Made by a program: the position numbers and the translations under genes. The notes under the pieces are model-generated. The model was not told where the DNA came from, ran no database searches, and saw nothing but the letters and a program-made list of their open reading frames with translations. From the NCBI GenBank assembly GCA_963718995.1, contig CAVRAP010000020.1:496001-560000 (forward strand): a stretch of 64,000 bases of DNA, in the 5' to 3' direction. This DNA is from UBA4744 sp963718995 (lineage in GTDB: Bacteria > Actinomycetota > Acidimicrobiia > Spongiisociales > UBA4744). Below, one piece after another: positions 44,893-56,408 of this stretch (within the stretch, counting starts at the first letter, position 1; every line of letters begins with the position of its first letter).

Positions 44893-44953
44893 GCGAACGC
44901 CACTCGAGGTGGTCGACTGCTCCATGGTTTCGACGGGAGTAGCCTCACGGCCC

Positions 44954-46978
44954 ATGACGTTCACCTATCCCCCGGCCCGGCGCTCCGAGACAGTCGACGA
45001 CTACCACGGCACCCGGGTTGCCGATCCCTATCGATGGTTGGAGGAGCCCGGATCGAAAGAAACCAGGGCCTTCGTTCGGGCTCAGAACGCCATCACGTTT
45101 CCCTATCTGGAGTCCCTGCCCGAGCGGACCGGTCTGCGGAAAAGGATGGAGTCGTTGTGGGATATCCCCCGAACCGGAGCTCCAACCGTCCGCAATGAGA
45201 TTGCCGTCTGGGCACACAATGATGGCCTGCAAGACCAGTCGGTGTTCTACGTTCGCCGACCAGACGGGGCGGACCTGCCCTTGCTCGACCCCAACACCCT
45301 CTCCGAAGACGGAGCCGTGGCGGTTCTCGTGACGTCACTCTCGAACGATGGCCGGTTCTTCGCTTACTCGGTGGCGGAGGCGGGCAGCGATTGGCAGACC
45401 ATCCGGGTTCGAGACATTGATACCGGCCAAGACCTCCCCGATGAGCTCCGGGATGTCAAGTTCACCGAGATCTCCTGGCATGAGGACGGCTTCTTCTATT
45501 CGAGATTCCCGGCCCACGATCCCGACTCAACGGAACCTTCACGCAATATGGCCGTGTATTTCCACCGGCTCGGCACCGCCCAAACCGAGGATCACATGGT
45601 CTTCGCAAATCCCGATGAGCCGGACCTCGGTTACGGCGCAACCGTCAGCGACGATGGCCGCTTCCTCGTTTTGACCGAATGGGTAGGCACGTCACATAAG
45701 AACGGATTGCTGTACAAGGTGCTCGAAAACGGCAGCTCAGATTGGATCCGTTTGGCCCGGCCCGGCCGGGCCCTCTTCGCCTTCCTCGCCCACCACGAGG
45801 AAGCGTTTCTGATCCACACCGACCTCGACGCGCCGAATGGACGCATCGTCCGGTTACCGCTCGAAAATCCGGAGCACGTCGAGGAGATCGTTGGCGAGCG
45901 CCACCAGGCCATCGAGCTGGTGCGGGCCGCAGCCGGCCGACTGCTGGCCGTGACCCTCGACGAAGCCTCGCACCGACTCGCCACGTACTCGCTCGACGGA
46001 ACGCCGCATGGTTCAGTCGATTTGCCTGGTGCAGGTACCGTCTTCGAACTGACCGGTCGGTTGCAGGACGAGTCCATCTACCTCGGTTTCGAGTCGTTCC
46101 TGCACCCACCGATGTCCTTGCGGTGGAGCGGCACCACCGCCGAGGTTTTTGCCGGAGCAACGCCGCCTCTCTCCCCGGACCAGGTGATCGTCGAACGGCG
46201 AAGCGCCGTCTCGTCCGACGGCGCCGAAGTCGGCATGTTCGTGATTCGCCTGGCCACAGCCGTGCTTCCCGCTCCTGTTGAGCTATACGGGTACGGCGGC
46301 TTCAACATCAGCCTCACCCCCACGTTCAACCCGGCCCGATTGGCCTTCTTGGAAGCGGGTGGGGTGGTGGTCGTCGCCAACCTGCGGGGCGGATCCGAAG
46401 ACGGCGAGACATGGCACGAAGCAGGCATGCTCGGCAACAAGCAGCACGTCTTCGACGACTTCTTCGCTTGTGCTGAGACGCTGATCGCCGATGGTGTAGC
46501 CGGGCCGCGTCAGGTGGGAATCCGGGGCGGATCCAATGGTGGACTGTTGACGGCGGCGGCGATGGTCCAGCGACCCGACCTGTTCGGGGCCGTCATCTCT
46601 CAGGTGCCGGTCACCGACATGCTCCGCTACCAGCGCTTCACCGCCGGTCGTTATTGGACCGTTGAGTACGGCAATGCTGAAGAGGACCCGGAAGCGTTCG
46701 AGTGGTTGCTGGCTTACTCGCCATATCACAACGTCACCGTCGGGTTCGAGTATCCCCCGCTGCTGATCTCCACTGCCGAATCAGATGATCGGGTGGTGCC
46801 CATGCACGCACTCAAACTGGCGGCGGCAGTGCAGCACGCTGCCGGAGGAACCTCAGACTTGCCTCTCTTGGTTCGGGTCGAAACCCGGGCCGGTCACGGC
46901 CTGGGGAAACCAACCTCGAAGCTGATCGACGAGTCGGCCGACGTGTTCGCGTTTCTCCTGCACCACCTGGGTCGGTAG
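44954..46978 (+). CDS. Prolyl oligopeptidase family serine peptidase (S9A)
   Basis: A 674-residue peptidase. It has an N-terminal YPPARRSETVDDYHGTRVADPYRWLE, a seven-bladed beta-propeller, and an alpha/beta-hydrolase domain with GIRGGSNGGLL (nucleophile Ser), STAESDDRVVP (Asp) and AGHGLGKP (His). These enzymes cleave after proline in short peptides, usually in the cytosol; no signal peptide is seen. An upstream ATG at 44924 would add ten residues; neither start has a strong ribosome binding site. Confidence 0.88.
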   Translation: MTFTYPPARRSETVDDYHGTRVADPYRWLEEPGSKETRAFVRAQNAITFPYLESLPERTGLRKRMESLWDIPRTGAPTVRNEIAVWAHNDGLQDQSVFYVRRPDGADLPLLDPNTLSEDGAVAVLVTSLSNDGRFFAYSVAEAGSDWQTIRVRDIDTGQDLPDELRDVKFTEISWHEDGFFYSRFPAHDPDSTEPSRNMAVYFHRLGTAQTEDHMVFANPDEPDLGYGATVSDDGRFLVLTEWVGTSHKNGLLYKVLENGSSDWIRLARPGRALFAFLAHHEEAFLIHTDLDAPNGRIVRLPLENPEHVEEIVGERHQAIELVRAAAGRLLAVTLDEASHRLATYSLDGTPHGSVDLPGAGTVFELTGRLQDESIYLGFESFLHPPMSLRWSGTTAEVFAGATPPLSPDQVIVERRSAVSSDGAEVGMFVIRLATAVLPAPVELYGYGGFNISLTPTFNPARLAFLEAGGVVVVANLRGGSEDGETWHEAGMLGNKQHVFDDFFACAETLIADGVAGPRQVGIRGGSNGGLLTAAAMVQRPDLFGAVISQVPVTDMLRYQRFTAGRYWTVEYGNAEEDPEAFEWLLAYSPYHNVTVGFEYPPLLISTAESDDRVVPMHALKLAAAVQHAAGGTSDLPLLVRVETRAGHGLGKPTSKLIDESADVFAFLLHHLGR

Positions 46979-46989
46979 CAGGCGAGAAC

Positions 46990-47367
46990 CTACATCACGC
47001 CGTCGTTGAGGCCGATGATGTTGCCTTCGGTGTCCTTGAACCAGGCACCTTTGGTGCCGTCCGGCATCGTGATGATGCCGTCGACGGTTTTGAATTCACC
47101 GAAGTCGTATTCCTCGAACACCACGCCCTTGTCGCGAAGCGCCGCCACGGCCGCCTCGACATCCTCGACTCCGATGCCTACGGCCGTTGCCTGGTTGGTG
47201 CCGGCGAACTGCGAGGGGTACACCCCGAACCAGCTCTCACCAACCTTGACTTTGACCGAACCGTCTCCTTCCCAGTCCGACACCGCGAACCCGAGCGTGT
47301 CTCCGTAGAATTTCTTCGCCCGCTCGATATCGCTCGCCGGCAAGGTGGCAGTTGCTGCTAGAAACAT
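46990..47367 (-). CDS. VOC (glyoxalase-fold) protein
   Basis: A 125-residue VOC protein: TATLPASDIERAKKFYGDTLGFAV, FGVYPSQFAGTNQATAVGIGVEDVEAAVAALR and GAWFKDTEGNIIGL. The VOC strand-helix pattern is clear; the metal ligands are not certain. The ATG at 47367 follows GAGAGAGGAACTC. Convergent with the S9A peptidase gene, 11 bases apart. Confidence 0.82.
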   Translation of the reverse strand: MFLAATATLPASDIERAKKFYGDTLGFAVSDWEGDGSVKVKVGESWFGVYPSQFAGTNQATAVGIGVEDVEAAVAALRDKGVVFEEYDFGEFKTVDGIITMPDGTKGAWFKDTEGNIIGLNDGVM

Positions 47368-47605
47368 GAGTTCCTCTCTCTGGTCATTGCCCACAACCAT
47401 ACGACAAAACCGACGCTTTGTGAACTTGTGAAATCCTGGCAGGAGAGCGAGAAGGGCGTCGTCGGGACTAACCGCGGCGTGTCGCCATGAGGCGTTGCCG
47501 GGATTGGATCCTCCACTTCACATGGATCTACTCCCGGATCCACCCGCGTTCGGTCTCCATCGGTCGCTAGTGTCGAATCCCCTTCGGTTCACGTGGGAGG
47601 TACTC

Positions 47606-48052
47606 ATGGGCGACGTGCTCTTGATCGTGCACATCCTGGCGGCGGCTACCTGGCTCGGCGCCGGAGTTACGGTTGGATTCTTGACCCCGCGGATGGGACG
47701 GGCTGGTGACGAGACCGGCCGTGCCTTCATGTCTGCCTACGAGCGGATGGGACTGCTGGTCTTCAACCCGGCCGGCATCCTGGTTCTGCTCAGCGGCGTG
47801 CTCCTGGTCCTCGACGGACCGTGGGAATTCGAAAACCTCTTTGTGGTGATCGGAATCGTGGCCGTGCTCACCGGAGCGGTATTCGGAGCCCGGGTCTTCA
47901 CCCCGTTGAGCCGGGAAGCTCAGGCTGCCCATGCGAGCAACGACGTCGCCAGACTCGATGAGATCTACGGCCGTTTCCGTACCTTTGGCATCATCGATAC
48001 CAGTCTGGTCGTGCTCACCATCGTCGTCATGGTCATCAAACTCGGGGCTTGA
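47606..48052 (+). CDS. DUF2269-type membrane protein
   Basis: A 148-residue protein with four hydrophobic segments: DVLLIVHILAAATWLGAGVTVGFL, LLVFNPAGILVLLSGVLLVL, FVVIGIVAVLTGAVFGARV and TSLVVLTIVVMVIKLGA. VHILAAATWLGA with a His in the first helix is typical of DUF2269/copper-resistance-D-like membrane proteins. Function unknown. The ATG at 47606 follows GTGGGAGGTACTC. Confidence 0.65.
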   Translation: MGDVLLIVHILAAATWLGAGVTVGFLTPRMGRAGDETGRAFMSAYERMGLLVFNPAGILVLLSGVLLVLDGPWEFENLFVVIGIVAVLTGAVFGARVFTPLSREAQAAHASNDVARLDEIYGRFRTFGIIDTSLVVLTIVVMVIKLGA

Positions 48053-48062
48053 CCCACCTCCT

Positions 48063-48106
48063 CAAGCTAAGTGCTTGCCTTGCTAAGAACCTGAGCGCCT
48101 TATTAT
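48063..48106 (+). promoter_or_regulatory. Possible lon promoter region
   Basis: An inverted repeat, CAAGC-TAAGT-GCTTG (48063-48077), precedes TTGCTA (48080-48085) and TATTAT (48101-48106), which are a possible -35 and -10 with 15-base spacing, upstream of lon. The repeat does not match the HspR site (CTTGAGT-N7-ACTCAAG) well, nor CIRCE. The assignment rests on position and weak consensus. Confidence 0.3.
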
Positions 48107-48183
48107 CAGATCTCTGCTTCTCCGGGAATACCGGAACGAGTATCCCGGTTGGAGGTCAGACCAAAGATGAAGAGAGGCATGGC

Positions 48184-50485
<2,302 letters not shown>

Positions 50486-50490
50486 TAGGT

Positions 50491-50500
50491 ACTAGTCCGA
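50491..50500 (+). promoter_or_regulatory. ACTAGTCCG motif, second occurrence
   Basis: ACTAGTCCGA lies between the lon stop and the small zinc-ribbon gene, 83 bases upstream of its ATG, and directly precedes the hairpin at 50504-50542. See the first occurrence at 43131. Confidence 0.3.
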
Positions 50501-50503
50501 ATA

Positions 50504-50542
50504 CGAGCCACCCCAACCCTCCTTGAGGTTTGGGGTGGCTCG
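50504..50542. terminator. Strong hairpin after lon
   Basis: A perfect 13-base inverted repeat, arms 50504-50516 and 50530-50542 (CGAGCCACCCCAA / TTGGGGTGGCTCG), with an inner CCTC/GAGG. It may end lon transcription, though no T tract follows and the next gene starts 32 bases later. It may also be part of a leader structure with the ACTAGTCCG motif. Confidence 0.55.
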
Positions 50543-50573
50543 CCGAAGACATCCCATGGCGATGGGAGGCCAC

Positions 50574-50843
50574 ATGTTCAGACGCAGCGCTCAAAAACGA
50601 AGGTCAACAAACCACGACCACGCCTACGCCGTCAACAACGTTGGCGCCGATTTGCAGCGCAAGGTATGCACCATCTGCGGGCAGGTCAGCATCGTCGCTC
50701 TTCCTCCCGTCGATGTCCGTTCGACACTGGCAGACGTCACCTCAAGCCTGTTCGGCGAATCACCATTGACCATCGTCATCGACGAGGCCGTGCAACCGGC
50801 GGGACTGAGCTGGCAATTCGCCGATCGACAAGCCCGGCGATGA
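50574..50843 (+). CDS. Small zinc-ribbon-like protein, VCxxCGxVS type, second copy
   Basis: An 89-residue protein: STNHDHAYAVNN and then LQRKVCTICGQVSIVAL, matching the pattern in the 65-residue protein at 42844-43041. The C-terminal half has VDVRSTLADVTSSLF and a beta pair. A GGGAGG site five bases upstream supports the ATG at 50574. It overlaps the next zinc-ribbon gene by ATGA. Confidence 0.6.
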   Translation: MFRRSAQKRRSTNHDHAYAVNNVGADLQRKVCTICGQVSIVALPPVDVRSTLADVTSSLFGESPLTIVIDEAVQPAGLSWQFADRQARR

Positions 50844-51248
50844 GCGACCTGCTCTGCGAACGTTGTGACAGTCCGGCGCTGGTCATCTATCTGCACCGGT
50901 CCCTTTGCGGCCCCTGCGCAGTCGAAGCCCTCGACGAGAACCACCACTATCTGGTGGTTCAGGTCGATGACACCGAAGCACACGCAGGAGGACGTCGACA
51001 CCGCTTCCTCAGCCGCCCGCGTGAGGTCACCGATGGTCAAGCCCACGACCGCAGCCGGACCCGGCGGGATCGGAGGACGCTCCGGTCGAATCGGAACCAA
51101 TCCCGAGCAAGACCAGACCGCACCGGCCGGGACGACCGCATCGTCCGTGAACCACCAGTCCGTCCCGGAAGAACTCCTCGATGAGCTGGGCAAAGCCTTG
51201 GCGCAGCGCCTGACGTCGCTCGTCAAAGGACTCGGCCAACCACGCTGA
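50840..51248 (+). CDS. Zinc-ribbon protein, apparent frameshift in the middle
   Basis: The N-terminus MSDLLCERCDSPALVIYLHRSLCGPCAVEAL has two Cys pairs about 18 residues apart, a zinc ribbon. The ATG overlaps the upstream stop (ATGA), so the two are co-translated. As printed, the frame turns into an Arg-rich stretch after VDDTEA. Dropping one base near 50978-50984 gives TQEDVDTASSAARVRSPMVKP and ends with VPEELLDELGKALAQRLTSLVKGL and a stop at 51248, with a better composition. The exact junction is an inference. No function is known. Confidence 0.5.
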
Positions 51249-51318
51249 TCACCGAATAGGGCTCGCAAGGCGCCGCGAACGCGCGAGAATCCATGAGGTT
51301 GCTCCTCGAGAGGTGCCC

Positions 51319-53399
51319 ATGGCCGACCAATTTCCCGGATGTCCGTCCCCGCTCGGCTGCGCTCGTCGAACCAGACGGAGTCAACTTCAGCGTCTACTCA
51401 CGCAGCGCCGACCGACTGGAGTTGTTGCTGTACGACCATGTCGATGACTCGCGCAGCCATCCCGGATCATCAGACTGGATCCGCGCCACCACCGCACCTA
51501 TCACTACTGGCATGTGTTCGTTCCGGACCTGCGACCCGGCCAGCTCTACGCCTACCGGGCCTACGGCCCGGCCGATCCGTCTCGGGGCCTCTTCTTCGAT
51601 CCAACCAAGGTGCTGCTCGACCCGTATGGTCGGGCCATCGCCACTCCCTCGAACTATCTCCGGAGCGAAGCGTGCCGACCGGGGCCGAATGACCGGCATG
51701 CTCTCAAGAGCGTGGTTGCCGATGTCTCGACGTACGACTGGGAAGGCGACACACACCTGCGCCGACCTTTTGCGGAGACCGTCATCTACGAAATGCACGT
51801 CGGTGGATTCACCAAGCATCCCAGCTCGGGTCTCGACCACGAAAAACGCGGCACGTATGCCGGGAGTGATCGAGAAGATCCCCTACCTGCAAGATCTCGG
51901 CATTACGGCGGTCGAGTTGCTGCCGGTGTTCCAGTTCGATTGGCAAGACGCTCCGGCCGGCCTCACCAACTACTGGGGGTATGCACCCGGTATCGTTCTT
52001 CGCTCCGCACTGCCGGTACAGCTCCTGCAGTAATCCCCTGGCGCCGCTCGACGAGTTCCGCGACATGGTCAAGGCACTTCATCGGGCGGGCATCGAAGTC
52101 ATCCTCGACGTCGTGTACAACCACACCGCCGAGGGCGGCGACGGCGGCCCGACGTTGAGCTTCCGGGGGCTCGAGAACTCGGCCTACTACATCATGGACG
52201 CGGACGGACAGCAGCTTCTCCAACTACGCCGGAACCGGCAACACCCTCAATGCCAACCAGTCGATCGTGCGTCGTCTCATCCTGGACAGCCTCCACTACT
52301 GGGTGCACGAAATGCACGTCGATGGGTTTCGCTTCGATCTTGCGTCGATTCTGTCTCGCGACGAGGACGGCCGGCCGATCCCCAACCCGCCGGTCCTCTG
52401 GGACATCGAGTCGGACCCGGCCCTGGCCGGCACCAAGCTCATCGCCGAAGCCTGGGACGCAGCCGGTCTCTACCAGGTTGGTCACTTCATCGGCGACAGC
52501 TGGAAAGAGTGGAACGGACAGTTTCGCGACGACGTGCGGGCTTTCGTGCGAGGCGACGAGAAGATGGTCCCCCGTCTCGCCAATCGACTGCTGGGCAGCC
52601 CGGACCTCTACGGCAATGAGGACCGCGAGGCCGAACAGAGCATCAACTTCGTCACCAGCCACGACGGATTCACGCTGCAGCGATCTCGTCTCCTACGAAA
52701 CCAAGCACAACGAAGCCAACCGGGAAGGAAACCGGGATGGCTCCAACCACTCACTGTCCAGGAATTATGGAGTCGAAGGACCGACGGACGATCCGTCTAT
52801 CCAGGAACTCCGCAAGAGACAGATCAAGAACTTCCTCGCCATCAATCTTCTCTCGCTGGGTGCTCCGATGATTCTCATGGGAGACGAGGTGCGGCGCACG
52901 CAGCACGGCAACAACAACGCCTACTGCCAGGACAATGAAATCAGCTGGTTTGATTGGTCAAACGTCGAGAAGCACGCCGAGATCCACCGATTCGTCAAGG
53001 AGTTGATCCGGCTCCGATTCGTCCGGGGTTCGTTCACCGGCGAGCACTTCCTCTCCCTCGAGCAACTGACCCGACAGGCAGACATCAGGTTGCACGGAGT
53101 CAACCTGGGGAGCCCGGATTTCCGGGACGACTCCCACAGTCTGGCGGTGTCGGCCTCCAGCTTGGCCGGGTGACGTTCTGATGCACGTTGCCTTGAATGC
53201 TTACGAGAGCGGCCTGGTTTTCGAATTACCGGAGCTCCCGGAATGGGCGACCAGCGGATGGCGGCGCGTGGTCGATACCTCGCTGGAGTCGCCAAACGAC
53301 ATCACCCTTCCGCCGCAGGTTCGCGTCGATGGCCTCGATTATCTGGTCGGAGGCCGGTCGGTAGTCGTGTTGATCGCCACCGCCTCACCGGACCCGTGA
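51319..53399 (+). CDS. glgX: Glycogen debranching enzyme (GlgX/TreX, GH13), frame broken at seven places
   Basis: The enzyme hydrolyses alpha-1,6 branches in glycogen. The pieces lie in all three frames in the right order: MADQFPGCPSPLG, EPDGVNFSVYSRSADRLELLLYD, YHYWHVFVPDLRPGQLYAYR, YEMHVGGFTKHPSSGL, GVIEKIPYLQDLGITAVELLPV, APLDEFRDMVKALHRAGIEVILDVVYNHTAEG, HVDGFRFDLASILSRDEDG (nucleophile Asp), LIAEAWDAAGLYQVG (acid Glu), VNFVTSHDGFT, MGDEVRRTQHGNNNAYCQDN and the C-terminal MHVALNAYESGLVFELP. Breaks fall near 51350, 51440-51487, 51855, 51990, 52210, 52680 and 53180. Six are one extra base (two in GGG runs) and one is a missing base. Corrected length is about 691 residues, normal for GlgX. 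Start at 51319 behind GAGAGGTG. Confidence 0.85.
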
Positions 53400-53402
53400 G
53401 CA

Positions 53403-54599
53403 TCAGGATCCGACCTCCTCACGTTCTGGATTCGCCTCGCGGACCCACACGACCAGCAGCACGAGAGCCACAACGTTGGCTGCAGCGGCAACCAGGGTAT
53501 TGGCCGTCAAGCCGGACTGTTCGTAGAGGAACGGTCCGATCGATGCACCGGCCGCCCGGCCCAACCCCATGCCGACGGCAAGAACCGCCAGAAACCTGGT
53601 TCTGGCCAAGGGGCGCAATTCTGAAGCGAGCGGAAAGGTCGAGACGATGGTGAATTCGAAACCCGCCAAAGCCAGGGCCATGCTCGCCAAACCGGCGACC
53701 AAATTGGCATTGGTGAACGAAAGCATCACGTAGGCCACCGCCGAAATCACCAGACCAATGCCGACCGACCGCCGCTTGCCAATCCGATCGGTCCACACCA
53801 GGGTTGATCCTTCGCCGACCAATTCCGAAACAGCCAGGAGTACCCCCGCCCCACCAAGCGCCAGCAGCGACAATCCGAATCCATCCTCGAGCCACGCTCC
53901 AAACACCACGAACATGATTTCGGAAGCTCCCGAGTAGAGCCCGACCGTTACCAGCAGCGCCACGGCACTGCGGTCAAGAGCCAGCTTGGGCCGGATTCCT
54001 TCCGTTGATCCGGAATCGGGTTCGATGACCCACCGCATGGCCAGGAGAGCGAGAACGCATAGGAGGGCTATCACCCAGAACGGCGCACCCCAGCCAAAAC
54101 GGGAGATGAGCCAACCGGCCACCGGCGCCCCGATCAACAACGAACCCGCCCAGGTCAGTTCGAGAACGCCGAGATAACGGGCCCGCACGGGATAGGGGGT
54201 GCGATCAGCGAGATACGCCTGGGCTGCCACGTCGAAGACCGGTTTACCGAGCCCCAGCAAGACGAATCCGACCAGGGCCCCGACGAAGACACCCGTGGCC
54301 GCCGTGACCACGGCGCCGGTTGCGAACATCATCAAGCCGGCCACGATCAACCGGTGCCGGCGTTCGCCTCGTCCAAGAACCCGCACTGCCGCCGGAGTCG
54401 CCAAGCCGGTAACCCACCGCACCGAAACGAGCAAGCCCGCCTGAGTGAGGGGAACACCGAGACCCCGAGCAATGGCGGGCAGGAACGGATAGATGAAGCG
54501 ATAGCCGGTATTCAGCACCAGCCGGGTCAAAGCCAGGAAGGTCAACGCCCCCGTCAAGGACCTGCGATTCTCGTTCGGCATCGGTTCGCGGATATCCAT
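53403..54599 (-). CDS. MFS transporter, 398 residues
   Basis: A 12-helix major facilitator: GALTFLALTRLVLNTGYRFIYPFLPAIARGLGV in the first helix, LGRGERRHRLIV at the motif A loop, and GWGAPFWVIALLCVLALLAMRW around the centre. GLGKPVFDVAAQAYLADRTPYPVRARYLG is a motif C-like and central-loop region. The sequence is not typical of a known substrate class. The ATG at 54599 follows AAGGGGC. Convergent with the debranching gene by 4 bases. Confidence 0.7.
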   Translation of the reverse strand: MDIREPMPNENRRSLTGALTFLALTRLVLNTGYRFIYPFLPAIARGLGVPLTQAGLLVSVRWVTGLATPAAVRVLGRGERRHRLIVAGLMMFATGAVVTAATGVFVGALVGFVLLGLGKPVFDVAAQAYLADRTPYPVRARYLGVLELTWAGSLLIGAPVAGWLISRFGWGAPFWVIALLCVLALLAMRWVIEPDSGSTEGIRPKLALDRSAVALLVTVGLYSGASEIMFVVFGAWLEDGFGLSLLALGGAGVLLAVSELVGEGSTLVWTDRIGKRRSVGIGLVISAVAYVMLSFTNANLVAGLASMALALAGFEFTIVSTFPLASELRPLARTRFLAVLAVGMGLGRAAGASIGPFLYEQSGLTANTLVAAAANVVALVLLVVWVREANPEREEVGS

Positions 54600-54699
54600 G
54601 GACACGCCCCTTCACGGCCGCAGTTTGGCAGGCGGATGCCGAGCTGGATAGCCGGCAGATTCATGGAAGGCCGGGCGCGGTAGTGAACATGTGAAGAAA

Positions 54700-54713
54700 G
54701 GGACTAGCCCGGA
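54700..54713 (+). promoter_or_regulatory. ACTAGT motif variant before the small exported-protein cluster
   Basis: GGGACTAGCCCGGA lies about 60-70 bases before the zinc-ribbon/TM gene and is followed by a GTTGTA/TACAAC hairpin (arms 54716-54721 and 54736-54741). It is a T-to-C variant of the motif at 43131, 50491 and 57730. Confidence 0.25.
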
Positions 54714-54769
54714 CTGTTGTAACCCAAAGTAGCCATACAACCACTTGCTGTGAGAACTAGCATGGTGAC

Positions 54770-55075
54770 ATGACTCGAAACAGCCCGGAGCGGTGCAGAA
54801 GCTGCAGCGCACTGGCCGCAGTGCGCATGGAGGGCGTTTCTCTCTGCGCACGGTGCGGGCTCGAGCGATCGTCGGGGGGACCGAATCGCGTGACCCGCCG
54901 GGCAGCGATGTTCGGATTGCTGTCGTCGGGGTTCCTCGCCAAGATGCTGCTCGGCACCGTTGCCCTGGCCGCGGTCGGTGGTGTCGCGGTAACGATGCCC
55001 CGGGTGGCTCCTACCGCTCCGATCGAGACGGTGGCGGTCACCCAGACCCTTACCCACACCGCGACACCGTCGTGA
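54770..55075 (+). CDS. Small zinc-ribbon plus transmembrane protein
   Basis: A 101-residue protein. The N-terminus has CRSCSALAAVRMEGVSLCARCG, a zinc ribbon, and a predicted membrane helix follows (KMLLGTVALAAVGGVAVTM) with a Thr/Pro-rich tail. Its stop overlaps the GTG start of the next frame by GTGA. A one-base frameshift would instead fuse the two into a longer membrane protein; both readings are possible. No function known. Confidence 0.5.
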   Translation: MTRNSPERCRSCSALAAVRMEGVSLCARCGLERSSGGPNRVTRRAAMFGLLSSGFLAKMLLGTVALAAVGGVAVTMPRVAPTAPIETVAVTQTLTHTATPS

Positions 55076-55470
55076 GCACCGACGTTGTGGTGAAGGCCGA
55101 CGCTGTCGCGAATACCGACGCCATCACCAACACCGACGTCGTCGACGCAGTTCCGGATCCGGACAGGCTCGTCGAACAGGTCCATGAGTTCTCTGCTGCC
55201 GTGCAGACCTGGGGCGAGTGTGTTTCTCAGGCGGCCCGGGATCACTCTGGCGGAGCCTTTGACCCGAAAGTGTCGTGCGGCGAAGCACCCGTCGCGGCCG
55301 ATCACGGCCTCGCGGATAGACAGCCTCCTGGCCTCATCAAAGCTGTAGACAAGGCCAATGACAAAGCCGACCACCCACAGACAAAGCCACGACAAAGCCA
55401 CAGACAAAGCCGACACAAGAACGCGGACAAAGCCGACGACAAGGCCGACGAACACCGCTCGAACGACTGA
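55072..55470 (+). CDS. Hypothetical protein with DKAD-like C-terminal repeats, possible fusion with the upstream frame
   Basis: A frame of 132 residues starting at GTG 55072. It begins with VSTDVVVKADAVANTD, an Ala/Asp-rich stretch, then VHEFSAAVQTWGECVSQAARDHSGGAFDPKVSCGEAP, which resembles a short module I associate with exported actinobacterial proteins (recollection only). The tail is built from degenerate repeats of about 9 bases (GACAAAGCC and variants, roughly 55350-55455). Repeats in this tail make sequence errors likely. It may be a separate coupled gene or the second half of the gene at 54770. Confidence 0.4.
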   Translation: MSTDVVVKADAVANTDAITNTDVVDAVPDPDRLVEQVHEFSAAVQTWGECVSQAARDHSGGAFDPKVSCGEAPVAADHGLADRQPPGLIKAVDKANDKADHPQTKPRQSHRQSRHKNADKADDKADEHRSND

Positions 55471-55557
55471 GACGCCGCGACTTCCCATCGTCCCTCCATC
55501 ACACAACGGGTGACGTCACGCCGCGTAGGATGTGCTTGCGCAGCCAGGAGGTGGCAC

Positions 55558-56127
55558 GTGAGGTTGTACAGGTTCGGCTGGAGCAAGACCAGATTTCTCG
55601 TGGTTCTGGCGATCATGATGTCGGTACTCATGGTCCCGACCGCGGCGTTGGCGGGGATCGACGGTGGATGCACGGGATCCGTGACGATCGACGGCATTCC
55701 CTACGGGCCGAACAACGACACGGTGAGCAACCCGATCGTCGTGCCGATGGACAAAGAAGGTGTCGTAGCGATCTGGGACGCCGCAGTTCCTTTCGACAAT
55801 GCGAACAATGCAGGCAACCTCGGCATTGTGGTCGGGCCGTTCACGATCCAGATCGCCGGCTGGGGCGATGCCAACCCGGGAAACAGCCAGGGCAACGCCG
55901 GTACGTACACCATTGAAGAATTCAAAGACGAGTTCCCCGTTCCTGAGTCCCTTATTCCACGGGGCGTCTATCAACTCAGCGGCGAGCACACCGCAGACGG
56001 CGGCAGGTGCACCGGCACCGTCATGGTCAAACTCGAGGGATCCGGGACCGTCGGAATCGCCAGCGCGGTTGGGGCCGGAGTCACCTTCCTGACCCTGCTG
56101 GGCGCTGGATTCAGGAGGAAGTCATGA
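55558..56127 (+). CDS. Secreted or membrane-anchored hypothetical protein
   Basis: A 189-residue protein, GTG start at 55558 behind AGGAGG. It has an N-terminal signal-like helix (FLVVLAIMMSVLMVPTAALAG), a beta-rich exported domain with one Cys pair (GCTGSVTIDG and GRCTGTVMVKLEG), and a C-terminal hydrophobic helix followed by FRRKS, which would anchor it in the membrane. No family recognised. It is coupled by ATGA to the next two-helix protein. Confidence 0.55.
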   Translation: MRLYRFGWSKTRFLVVLAIMMSVLMVPTAALAGIDGGCTGSVTIDGIPYGPNNDTVSNPIVVPMDKEGVVAIWDAAVPFDNANNAGNLGIVVGPFTIQIAGWGDANPGNSQGNAGTYTIEEFKDEFPVPESLIPRGVYQLSGEHTADGGRCTGTVMVKLEGSGTVGIASAVGAGVTFLTLLGAGFRRKS

Positions 56128-56306
56128 AAGGCCGTCCGGTCCTCGGAGTCATCTCGGGTTTGTTGTTTGGGCTCTTTCTGGCTGTGACCCTCCAGCAGTT
56201 CGGCATCATGCCGTTGACAACGTTGAGCCTCATCGGGCTGCCCATCCTCGGTATCGCCGTCGGTCTCGGTCTGGCCGCTTCTGGACCGTTCGGGAAGAAA
56301 GCCTGA
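56124..56306 (+). CDS. Small two-helix membrane protein
   Basis: A 60-residue protein with helices at VLGVISGLLFGLFLAVTLQQFG and LIGLPILGIAVGLGLAASG. The start at 56124 overlaps the upstream stop (ATGA), so the two are co-translated and may work together at the membrane. Function unknown. Confidence 0.5.
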   Translation: MKGRPVLGVISGLLFGLFLAVTLQQFGIMPLTTLSLIGLPILGIAVGLGLAASGPFGKKA

Positions 56307-56408
56307 TCAGTCGGCCGGGGCCGAGAGTGCTGTTGTTCGTGCGGAGCACCCTCGCCATCGATCGTTGTGGACATCTGGCCTCCAGAGCAGAACAGATAAC
56401 CTCATCGC

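Noticed and set aside
48063..48077. HspR (HAIR) or CIRCE operator in front of lon
   Set aside because: The inverted repeat CAAGC-N5-GCTTG does not match either consensus; kept only as a weak promoter-region feature.
54757..55506. Hydrophobic 249-codon minus-strand frame that looks like a membrane protein
   Set aside because: The hydrophobic stretch is the complement of the GACAAAGCC repeats of the plus-strand gene; it overlaps two plus-strand frames with better start signals.
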